A stretch of 64,000 bases of DNA from Kribbella sp. VKM Ac-2568 (GTDB taxonomy: Bacteria > Actinomycetota > Actinomycetes > Propionibacteriales > Kribbellaceae), in the NCBI RefSeq assembly GCF_004345365.1, contig NZ_SLVF01000012.1, forward strand, positions 1-64,000, in the 5' to 3' direction. Shown piece after piece: positions 35,328 to 43,022 of this stretch (its first letter is position 1; the number at the start of each line of letters is the position of its first letter). Both the position numbers and the translations under genes were made by a program. The notes under the pieces were generated by a model that was not told the origin of the DNA, ran no database searches, and saw nothing but the letters and a program-made list of their open reading frames with translations.

Positions 35328-36434
35328 TCAGAGAGCCAGCCACTCGACCGACTTGGTGACGGCGGCCAGTTGGTCGGGCAGGGGGTCGACGCCGATGCCA
35401 GGGGCGGTGGGGACGGGGAGGTGGCCGTCGACGAGGGTGAACGGCGGCGTGATGTCGGTCTGGTAGTAGCGGTTGGACCCCGAGGTGTCCCCGGGAAGCG
35501 TGAAGCCGGGAAGCGCGGCCAGTGCGACGTTGGCCGCGCGACCTAGCCCGGTCTCCAGCATCCCGCCACACCACACCGGTACGCCGTGAGCCACGCAGAC
35601 GTCGTGGATGCGTCGCGCCTCCAGGTAGCCGCCGACCCGGCCGGGCTTCACGTTCACGATCGAGCACGCGCCCAGGCTGATCGCAGCAGCCGCAGCCCGA
35701 GCCGACGTGATCGACTCGTCCAGGCAGACCGGCGTCTTCAACTGACGAGCCAGTTCCGCGTGGCCGAGTAGGTCCTCCTCGTCCAGTGGTTGCTCGATCA
35801 GCAGCAGGTCGAACGGGTCCAGCCGAGCCAGGTGCCGAGCATCGGCGACCGTGTACGCCGTATTCGCGTCCACCTGCAGCAGCACCTCGTCGCCGAACCG
35901 CTCGCGCACCGCGGCAACCGGCTCCAGATCCCAACCGGGCTGGATCTTCAGCTTGATCCGGACGTAGCTCTCGTCGAGATATCCGCCCACGGCGTCGAGC
36001 AGCCGGTCGACCGAGTCCATGATCCCGACCGACACGCCACACGGCACCCGGTCACGCACGGCCCCGAGTTCCCGAGCCAGGGGTCGCCCCTCGGCCCTCA
36101 ACTCGGCGTCCAGCACGCCCATCTCGAGCGCCGCCTTCGCCATCCGGTGGCCGTGGAACTTCGCCAGCGCCGGCGCGACCGCCGCGGCGTCGAGCCGCTC
36201 GATCGAGGCGACCGTCGGCACCAGGAAGCGACGCAGTACGGCGGCGGCGGCGTCGACGTACTCGGACGAGTAGAGCGGGTCCGTCATCGCGACGCATTCG
36301 CCCCAGCCCTCGGCGTCGCTGGTGACCACTCGGACGAGCAACGCGTCCTTGCTGGTCTCCGTCCCGAAGGAGGTCCGGAAGGGCGATACCAGTGGCATCT
36401 CGATCCGCCGCAGTTCGACCCCGGTCAGCTTCAT
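35328..36434 (-). CDS. N-acylamino-acid racemase / o-succinylbenzoate synthase family (enolase superfamily)
   Basis: In this 368-aa cytosolic enzyme the catalytic pair Lys163 (RIKLKIQPG) and Lys263 (VNVKPGRVGG) and the Mg ligands Asp189 (QVDANTAYT), Glu214 (LIEQPLDEEDL) and Asp239 (CLDESI) fall at the same positions as I recall for Amycolatopsis NAAAR. PVWCGGMLETGLGRAANVALAALPGF is the group signature. It interconverts D- and L-N-succinyl- or N-acylamino acids; some members also make o-succinylbenzoate for menaquinone. No men genes lie here, while a GNAT and an M20 hydrolase are coupled to it (ATGA overlap with the GNAT), so the racemase role is favoured. Confidence 0.9.
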   Translation of the reverse strand: MKLTGVELRRIEMPLVSPFRTSFGTETSKDALLVRVVTSDAEGWGECVAMTDPLYSSEYVDAAAAVLRRFLVPTVASIERLDAAAVAPALAKFHGHRMAKAALEMGVLDAELRAEGRPLARELGAVRDRVPCGVSVGIMDSVDRLLDAVGGYLDESYVRIKLKIQPGWDLEPVAAVRERFGDEVLLQVDANTAYTVADARHLARLDPFDLLLIEQPLDEEDLLGHAELARQLKTPVCLDESITSARAAAAAISLGACSIVNVKPGRVGGYLEARRIHDVCVAHGVPVWCGGMLETGLGRAANVALAALPGFTLPGDTSGSNRYYQTDITPPFTLVDGHLPVPTAPGIGVDPLPDQLAAVTKSVEWLAL

Positions 36435-37462
36435 CGCGTCGTTCCCTTCGCTGTGTCGTGGTTCCTGGTCAGCAAGTACCAGCCGGCCCGGTCGAAGCCC
36501 GTCACCCGCGCTCCTTCGGCGATCAGCGTGCCGAGCACCTCGCGGACCGCAGTACGCCAGGCCTGCGCACCTTCGGGATCGGTACCGCGCAGGCCCTCGA
36601 TGTCCGGCGGAATCGCGACCAGCAAGGTCTCCCCGGCCAGGCTGCCGGGCACGGGCCGTCCATCGGGCGAGGACGAGAGGGCGATGACCGCGCCGCGCGC
36701 CAACTCCAGTTCCGCATCCACTGCGACGGGTTCGCCGACCGAGGCCGCGGCGACCGCAGGGGTGCCGAGTTCCCAGCGGACCAGCAGGCGGTCGGTGTCG
36801 CCGCCGCTGTTGATGCCGTCGCGCATATCGCCGTAGAAGTTCGTCAGGTACTCCGTGGGCCGGGCGGCGAGCTTGACGATGTTGAAGTACGCGTTGCGCC
36901 GGACCAGCGGGTCGAAGGTCCACGCCACGACGGCGACGCCCCGCAGCATCGCCCACGCCCGTTGGTGGATCTTGAGCGCGAAGCCCACGCTCCGGCCGCG
37001 CGCCTGGCCGGATACCCCCGCGACGTGACTGTGCAAGGCACCCTCCGAGGGTGGCGCGAAGAAGCCGACACAGGCGCCGACGAGCTCGTCTCCGTCATAC
37101 GCGCCGGCGACATAGTTGCCGGCCTTGGTGAGGGCCCGGAGCAACTCGGTCGTCACCGGCGGATTCTTCGGGTCCGGTCGCCAGATGCCGTCATACAACC
37201 GATAAACGGCATCCAGCTCATCGAGGGCCTTCAGTTCACGAACCTGTACTCCGGCCGCCGCCGCAGCAGCCTCCGCGGAACGCACGGCGAGATCCAGCGC
37301 CGACTGCAACCCGTCGGACGCCGGCGTCACCCCATCGGCCACCGCATCGGCCAACCCGGTCAGCCCGGTCAGGTCGGGGGCGTCGGTCAGGTCGGGAGAG
37401 ATGGCCAGATTGGTCAGATCGGTCAGCGGGCCGACCTTGGTCAGCTTGTCGGAGGCAGTCAT
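36431..37462 (-). CDS. GNAT-family N-acyltransferase of the racemase-linked type (COG3375-like)
   Basis: This 343-aa protein carries a GNAT acyl-CoA-binding region at about 90-200 (VGFFAPPSEGALHSHVAGVSGQARGRSVGFALKIHQR, the last part being the CoA loop) and a longer C-terminal half (AYFNIVKLAARPTEYLTNFYG) known from proteins encoded next to N-succinylamino-acid racemases. In the described pathway this enzyme N-succinylates D-amino acids. The N-terminal 60 residues are Leu/Thr/Asp-rich and repetitive (DLTNLAISPDLTDAPDLTGL), possibly dispensable. ATG 37462 overlaps the M20 stop by ATGA and its own stop overlaps the racemase start. Confidence 0.87.
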   Translation of the reverse strand: MTASDKLTKVGPLTDLTNLAISPDLTDAPDLTGLTGLADAVADGVTPASDGLQSALDLAVRSAEAAAAAAGVQVRELKALDELDAVYRLYDGIWRPDPKNPPVTTELLRALTKAGNYVAGAYDGDELVGACVGFFAPPSEGALHSHVAGVSGQARGRSVGFALKIHQRAWAMLRGVAVVAWTFDPLVRRNAYFNIVKLAARPTEYLTNFYGDMRDGINSGGDTDRLLVRWELGTPAVAAASVGEPVAVDAELELARGAVIALSSSPDGRPVPGSLAGETLLVAIPPDIEGLRGTDPEGAQAWRTAVREVLGTLIAEGARVTGFDRAGWYLLTRNHDTAKGTTR

Positions 37463-38658
37463 GATCTGTCCGCATCAACTGTCGCCCGCTCGCTCACCTG
37501 GTCGTCCGCGAGGAGGTCGGTGATGAGGGCGGTGAGCAGCGCCGTGCGGCGAGGGAGTTCTGCCACCAGGACGTGTTCGTTGTCGGCATGGGCGCCGCCA
37601 CCGACGGCGCCCAGTCCGTCCAGCGTCGGCGTACCGATCCCGGCGGTGAAGTTGCCGTCCGACGCTCCTCCGACGGCAGCCTCGTCCAGCGGCTCGAAAC
37701 CAAGCTCGACTGCGAGCTCAGCCGCACGCTGGTACAGGTCCGCAGACGAGCTCCGCTCCAACGGCGGCCGGTTGGGTCCGCCGGTGATCTCGAGCTCGGC
37801 CCCGGCCAGTACCGGTCGCAGCGCGAGCATCGCGGCATGGACGCGATCCTGTTCCTCGGTATCCCGGACCCGGACTTCGACCGCGAAGGTAGCCGCGGCG
37901 GGGACCGTGTTCGTCGTAGTACCGGACTCGAGAACGGTCGGTGTCACAGTGGTCCCGCGACCCGCGTCGCCCAGTTGGCTGACCGCGAGCACCTGGTGAG
38001 CGGCCTCGATGGACGCGTTCACGCCGAGGTCCGGTTCCAGGCCCGCGTGCGACGCACGACCTCGCACGGTGACCTGGTAGAGCGAGATCCCCTTGCGTTC
38101 GGTCTTCAGCGCGCCCCCGTCGGCCGACGCCTCGAGGACGAGGGCGGCCGCACAGCCCACCGCCTCCGCCTCGATGAGTCCGCGGGAGGACGGCGAGCCA
38201 AGTTCCTCGTCGCCCGTGACGAGGATCGCGACACCGGATGGGTCGGCCAGGGCCGCCACCGCGTGGAAGGCGATCACTACACCGGCCTTCATGTCGAAGC
38301 AGCCCGGTCCACGAAGGACACCGTCGTCGACACCGAACGGATGTGTCGCCAGTGAGCCGGTCGGCCAGACGGTGTCGTGGTGGCCGAGCAGCAGCACGCG
38401 GTTCGCGCCGCTGCCGAACCGCCAGCGGAGGTGGGACCGCCCATCGAGGACCACCCGCTCCGGGGCGAACCCGAGCCGACGCGTCCCGACCGCCGCCACC
38501 ACATCGGCGCTACGAGCCACCGCTGCCAGATCCGCCGACGGTGACTCACAAGTCACCAGCGCCTCCAGATCAGCCAACAACCCAGCCAACAAAGCAGCCA
38601 CCGACTCACCCGGCGACGCGGGCGGCGCGTCCCGCGGCGCCGACGTTTCGTTACCCAT
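37459..38658 (-). CDS. M20-family metallo-amidohydrolase (N-acyl-L-amino-acid deacylase candidate)
   Basis: In this 399-aa protein the di-zinc site motifs of the carboxypeptidase-G2/ArgE group are intact: GHHDTV (H94, D96), GPGCFDMKAG (D122), GDEELGS (E151, E152), then ASHAGLEP and a C-terminal GGAHADNEH. The dimerisation lid is present. Beside an N-acylamino-acid racemase and GNAT, the expected role is L-specific hydrolysis of N-succinyl-amino acids, making the D-to-L conversion irreversible. Glutamate-carboxypeptidase activity is the alternative. It starts 1 nt after the upstream stop. Confidence 0.9.
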   Translation of the reverse strand: MGNETSAPRDAPPASPGESVAALLAGLLADLEALVTCESPSADLAAVARSADVVAAVGTRRLGFAPERVVLDGRSHLRWRFGSGANRVLLLGHHDTVWPTGSLATHPFGVDDGVLRGPGCFDMKAGVVIAFHAVAALADPSGVAILVTGDEELGSPSSRGLIEAEAVGCAAALVLEASADGGALKTERKGISLYQVTVRGRASHAGLEPDLGVNASIEAAHQVLAVSQLGDAGRGTTVTPTVLESGTTTNTVPAAATFAVEVRVRDTEEQDRVHAAMLALRPVLAGAELEITGGPNRPPLERSSSADLYQRAAELAVELGFEPLDEAAVGGASDGNFTAGIGTPTLDGLGAVGGGAHADNEHVLVAELPRRTALLTALITDLLADDQVSERATVDADRS

Positions 38659-38659
38659 C

Positions 38660-41600
38660 TCAACCAACTTTCGGAGTGGCCCGGACACCGAAGTGCAGGT
38701 ACTTCTCACCGGTCGGCAGCGAGTAGAAGGTCACCGGGCTCCAGGTCAGCGCTTCCGGCTCACGGACGACGAACAGGTCGCCGGTCTCGTCCACCGGCAC
38801 CATCACGAACTCGTGCGTCGGGTCGGGCATCAACTCGGCCAGCGGGCCGGTCACCGTCTGCCGCAGGACTGCCTGCCCGTCTCGCACCAGGACCTCGCCC
38901 ATGACGCTGGCCCGGTCGTATCGGCCGACATGACGCTGTACGTCGACAGTCGGCGGCTCGGCCGGCGCCGCCAGCGGCGCGGGCATTGCCACGTCGGCCA
39001 GTTCCGCGAAGATCTCGCGGTACAGGTCCTGGTACAGATCCCTGGCGTTGCCGCCGTTGGTGAGCAGCGTGACGGCAAGACCCTGGTCCGGCAGCACCCG
39101 AAGGAACGCGGCCTGGCCGATGGTGTTGCCGTCGTGGCCGATCAGCCGGTGGCCGTCCCAGCCGAAGCGGATCCAGCCGAGGCCCCACGAGTCACCCAGT
39201 GAGTACTTGTCTGGCAGGTCCGCGTGCTTGTCGGCCATCGAGGCCACCGACTCCTCGCTGAGCACGCGAGTGCCGTCCGCGGCCAGGCCACCGGCCAGGT
39301 GCATCCGGGCGAAGGCGAGGGCGTCAGCCACCGTCGACGTGACCAGCCCGGCCGGCCCGAGGGCGCGGGGGAGTCCCCATACCGGCGCCGGTTTCGGCTC
39401 GGCCCCGCCCTCGCTCACGTGACCCACGGCCGCGCGGTACAGCAGGGCCTCCTCGGGCAAAGTCACGGTGTGCTCGAGTCCGAGTGGCTTGTAGAGGCGC
39501 TCCCGCAGCGCCTGGTCCCAGGTCTTTCCGGTCAGCTTCTCGATCACCCGGCCGGCCAGTGAGAAGCCGGAGTTGCAGTACGACCAGGTCGCGCCGAGCG
39601 GGTGGTTCTGCGCCACCTCGGCCAGCAGGTCGACGTACTTCTCCAGGCAGTCGTCACCCCGCCCGGTGTCGGTGAAGACGTCGCCGTCGATCCCACTCGT
39701 GTGGGTGAGCAGGTGCCGCATGGTCACCTGCTTGGCGACATCGGGCTCGCGCAGCGTCAGCTCAGGCAGTACGACGGAGATCGGGGCGTCGAGGTCCAGC
39801 AGTCCCTCGTCCACGAGTTGCAGGGCGAGAGTCGCCGTCCACACCTTTGTCATCGACCCGATCTGGAACAGCGAGTCCGTGGTGACCTCGACCCCGGTGT
39901 CCTTGTTCAGTACGCCGGTCGCTGCCTCGACGAGTTCGTCCGCCAAGCCCGGCCGCACTCGCAGGATCCCGAGGGTCGCACCCGGAACCCGGTGCCGCGC
40001 GGCGAGCGCGGTGAGGCGGCGTTGCCAGTGCTCCGCGTCGATCCGCGGCCGCCGCGGACCGGCCGCGTCGCCGGCGTACTGCTCGACCCAGCCGAGGATC
40101 CGGCGGTTGAAGTCGAGCCGGTGCGACGGACGGCCCTGGATGATGAACAGGTGGTCAGCCTCGGGGTAGAGCACGAGCTGCGCGGCGACGCCCTGTTCGC
40201 GCAGCGCGGTGTGCCACTGCTCCGCCTGGCCGATCGGGCAGCGGACGTCCGCGGCGCCCTGCAGGATCAGCGTCGGCGTCTTCACCTGATCGACCTTGCT
40301 CAGCGGTGACATCTCGTCGAACCGGTCGCGCTGATCGCCGAGCTCGTAGGCGCTGAGGAAATGGCCGCTGTCGGAGGTGCCCGACATGCTGGTCAGATCG
40401 CTGACGACGCCGCCGGTCACAGCCGCCGCGAACCTGTTGTCCCGGCTGGTCAGGTAACACGTCATGAAGCCGCCGTAGCTGTAGCCGGCGACCGCGAGGC
40501 GCTTCGGATCCGCGAGGCCCTCGGCCACGAGTTCGTCCAGCGGCTCGAGGAAGTCCTTGGCATCGGCCGTACCCCAGTTGCCCAGCGCGGCGTTGAAGAA
40601 CTCCTCGCCGTACCCGTCGCTGCCGCGCGGGTTCATCAGCAGCACCGCCCAGCCGCGGGCAACGAGTTCCTGGTGGTAGAGGTGGGCCTCGTCGGCGGCG
40701 CCGTTCCACGCGTTGTGCGGACCGCCGTGCACGTCGAGGAGCAGCGGCTGCGGCTGGGCGGCCTCGGGATCGCGGACCAGCCAGCCGGACACCTTGGTGC
40801 CGTCCGAAATGGTGAACTCGCGCTCCACCCGCGGGAAGACCTCGGCGACATCGGCGCCGTGCGTGGTCAGAGTTTGCGTCGCGCCCGAGCTCAGGTCGAC
40901 GGCCACGATCTCCCCGTACGACGTGGCGGTGTTCAGCACCACGGCCGCGTTGCCGTTGGCGACCGAGAGCCCGGAGACGTTCTGGCCAGGCTCGCCGAGC
41001 ACGTGCTGAGGCGCGCCGCCGGCGGTCGGTACGGAGTACAGGTGGGAGCAGCCGCGGTCGCGGACGCAGAACAAGACGGTCGCGCCGTCGTCGACGAGCA
41101 GCGGAAGAGCACCCGGGTACCCCGGGCCGCCGGGCATCACGTTGCGGTCGAGTGAAGCCGCCAGGTCGACGAGTTCGCCGCCATCCAGTGGAAGCCGCAA
41201 GAGCCGGGCATGGCCGACCGGGCCGTCAAGGTTGCCGACGACGAGCAGGGCTTCGCCGTCCGCGGTCCAGAGCATCGGCCCGGCCAGACCTTCGGCTAGA
41301 CCGACGAGCTGCGGGGTTGCCTTCTCGTTCGAGACGTCCAGCACGTACGCCGGAGCGGTGGGCCGCAGGTCGGCGTCGGGAGCCGTGCCCGCGCCGAAGG
41401 CGAGCTTCTTGCTGTCGGGGGACCAGGCCGGATCGCCCGCGTGCCAGTCGCCGTCGGTCACCTGCAGGACCTTCTTCGACGAGACCTCGAGAACGTGGAC
41501 GTGCTTGCGGATGGTGCGCAACAGCCCCGCGCCGTCGGCCTGGTAGTCGAGGCGCTCGGTCACGATCGGCGCACTCGCCCGCTTGGTGCGGGCCTCGTCG

Positions 41601-42007
41601 TCCTCCTCCGCTGCGGCGACGATGTCGACCGCCGAGCTGAAGGTGATCCGGTCGCCGTCCGGACTCCAGGTCGGAGCGCCGGCCCCGAGAGGCAGCGTGG
41701 TCAGCTGCTCGGGCTCGCCTCCGTCGACCGGAAGCACCCATACCTGCGCCGGCCCGTCCTGGGCGCGGAGGAAGGCGATCCGCGATCCGTCGGGCGACCA
41801 GGCAGGCGACAGGTCGGCGTTGCCACGGGTGAGTTGCCGGGCCTCGCCACCGGTCGACGCGACGCGCCACAGGGCGTGCTCGGCCCGATCGGCCTCCAGG
41901 TCGCTGGTTCGCAGTACGTAGACCAGCTGGCTGCCGTCGGGCGACAGGGCGGGCTGCTGCGGTACTGCGAACTCGGTCAGGTCTTCGATGCGCGGGCGTC
42001 GGGTCAC
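38660..42007 (-). CDS. Bifunctional fusion: S9 prolyl-oligopeptidase plus beta-lactamase-fold serine hydrolase
   Basis: The GTG start at 42007 has GAGGAGG 7 nt upstream; 1115 aa, no signal peptide, so cytosolic. Residues 1-400 form the seven-bladed WD-like propeller of S9 peptidases (repeated SPDGSxIxF). Residues 400-645 are the alpha/beta hydrolase, with Ser510 (GYSYGG), Asp587 (GAADVRCP) and His619 (EADHLF). Residues 655-1115 form a serine hydrolase of the beta-lactamase/D-aminopeptidase class: S718-M-T-K721, Y810-C-N812 and GHDGNTIG. Thus two unrelated serine peptidases are joined. S9 enzymes cut L-peptides; SxxK hydrolases of this class often act on D-residues. No frameshift or stop lies at the junction. 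Confidence 0.9.
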   Translation of the reverse strand: MTRRPRIEDLTEFAVPQQPALSPDGSQLVYVLRTSDLEADRAEHALWRVASTGGEARQLTRGNADLSPAWSPDGSRIAFLRAQDGPAQVWVLPVDGGEPEQLTTLPLGAGAPTWSPDGDRITFSSAVDIVAAAEEDDEARTKRASAPIVTERLDYQADGAGLLRTIRKHVHVLEVSSKKVLQVTDGDWHAGDPAWSPDSKKLAFGAGTAPDADLRPTAPAYVLDVSNEKATPQLVGLAEGLAGPMLWTADGEALLVVGNLDGPVGHARLLRLPLDGGELVDLAASLDRNVMPGGPGYPGALPLLVDDGATVLFCVRDRGCSHLYSVPTAGGAPQHVLGEPGQNVSGLSVANGNAAVVLNTATSYGEIVAVDLSSGATQTLTTHGADVAEVFPRVEREFTISDGTKVSGWLVRDPEAAQPQPLLLDVHGGPHNAWNGAADEAHLYHQELVARGWAVLLMNPRGSDGYGEEFFNAALGNWGTADAKDFLEPLDELVAEGLADPKRLAVAGYSYGGFMTCYLTSRDNRFAAAVTGGVVSDLTSMSGTSDSGHFLSAYELGDQRDRFDEMSPLSKVDQVKTPTLILQGAADVRCPIGQAEQWHTALREQGVAAQLVLYPEADHLFIIQGRPSHRLDFNRRILGWVEQYAGDAAGPRRPRIDAEHWQRRLTALAARHRVPGATLGILRVRPGLADELVEAATGVLNKDTGVEVTTDSLFQIGSMTKVWTATLALQLVDEGLLDLDAPISVVLPELTLREPDVAKQVTMRHLLTHTSGIDGDVFTDTGRGDDCLEKYVDLLAEVAQNHPLGATWSYCNSGFSLAGRVIEKLTGKTWDQALRERLYKPLGLEHTVTLPEEALLYRAAVGHVSEGGAEPKPAPVWGLPRALGPAGLVTSTVADALAFARMHLAGGLAADGTRVLSEESVASMADKHADLPDKYSLGDSWGLGWIRFGWDGHRLIGHDGNTIGQAAFLRVLPDQGLAVTLLTNGGNARDLYQDLYREIFAELADVAMPAPLAAPAEPPTVDVQRHVGRYDRASVMGEVLVRDGQAVLRQTVTGPLAELMPDPTHEFVMVPVDETGDLFVVREPEALTWSPVTFYSLPTGEKYLHFGVRATPKVG

Positions 42008-42035
42008 GACGACTCCTCCTCGGGAAAGAGCGGGC

Positions 42036-43022
42036 TCACTGGACGAGATCAACCGCTTGGAGCGCGGCCGCCGCGTAGTGGCAGGCGGTGTGGTGCCGGT
42101 GTCTTCCGGCGTCGGGGGTGGGGTCCACGGTCTGGCACAGTTCGCGATCGGGCCGGACCAGCGGGCCGATCGGGCACCGCGGATGGAAACGGCAACCGGG
42201 CGGTGGGTGGTGCGGGTCGGCCGGTTCGGCGTCCGCGACGGCTCGCAGCGCCGGATCGAGTTCCTCGACGTCCAGGGCCAGGGCGCCGCGCCGGGGTGCG
42301 GCGGCGAGCAGCTCGCGGGTGTAGGGATGTTGCGGGTCGCCGAGCAGCTCGGCGGCGGGACCGAACTCCACGATCCGGCCCAGATACATGACGGCGATGT
42401 AGTCACTGACGTAGCGAACCACCGCGAGGTTGTGCGAGATGAACAGCATCGACAGGTGAAGCTGCCGCTGCAGGTCGCGCACCAGGTTCAGCACGGTGCC
42501 CTGGACGGACACGTCCAGGGCCGAGGTGATCTCGTCGGCCAGGATCACCTCGGGCCGCCCGGCCAGCGCCCGGGCCAGCGCGACTCGTTGCCGTTGGCCA
42601 CCAGACAGCGCCGCGGGGTATGCCGAGGCGCGCTCCGGGTCGAGGTCGACGAGCTCGAGCAGCCGAGCCACCTCGCCGGCCCGCGAGTAGTCCGCCGACC
42701 TCGGCACCGCCTCGGCGATCGAGTTGCCGATCGTCATCCGGGGATCGAGCGACGAGTAGGGATCCTGGAACACGAGCTGCAGCGGGCGAGGTCCCCGGCT
42801 GCGGTGCTGCAGCGGTACGCCGTCCAGCAGGATCTGCCCGCCGGCGAGCTCGGTCAGCCCTACCGCAGCCCGGGCCAGCGTGGACTTGCCGGAGCCCGAC
42901 TCGCCGACCAGCCCGACCACTTGCCCCGAAGGGACGGTGAGATCCACCGAGTCGACCGCTGTCAGCGCGCGGCTGCCCGTGCCGAACCGCACAGTCACCT
43001 GCTCGAATGTGAGTTCACTCAT
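42036..43022 (-). CDS. Oligopeptide/dipeptide ABC transporter ATPase (OppF/DppF type)
   Basis: This 328-aa protein has Walker A GESGSGKST, Q-loop VFQDPYSSLDP, signature LSGGQRQRVALARAL, Walker B VILADEIT and the OppF-type C-terminal Cys-rich extension (GCRFHPRCPIG) that may hold an Fe-S cluster. It energises import with the ATPase domain of the preceding fusion protein. It overlaps that gene by ATGA, and the peptidase fusion follows after 28 bp. Confidence 0.94.
   Translation of the reverse strand: MSELTFEQVTVRFGTGSRALTAVDSVDLTVPSGQVVGLVGESGSGKSTLARAAVGLTELAGGQILLDGVPLQHRSRGPRPLQLVFQDPYSSLDPRMTIGNSIAEAVPRSADYSRAGEVARLLELVDLDPERASAYPAALSGGQRQRVALARALAGRPEVILADEITSALDVSVQGTVLNLVRDLQRQLHLSMLFISHNLAVVRYVSDYIAVMYLGRIVEFGPAAELLGDPQHPYTRELLAAAPRRGALALDVEELDPALRAVADAEPADPHHPPPGCRFHPRCPIGPLVRPDRELCQTVDPTPDAGRHRHHTACHYAAAALQAVDLVQ

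Noticed and set aside
35328-36434. Menaquinone-pathway o-succinylbenzoate synthase (menC)
   Set aside because: Not excluded enzymatically, but no other men genes are present and coupling to the GNAT and M20 genes favours an N-acylamino-acid racemase.
38660-42406. Long start of the S9 fusion at 42406
   Set aside because: The first 133 codons overlap the ATPase gene antiframe; GTG 42007 has an ideal GAGGAGG and family-like N-terminus.
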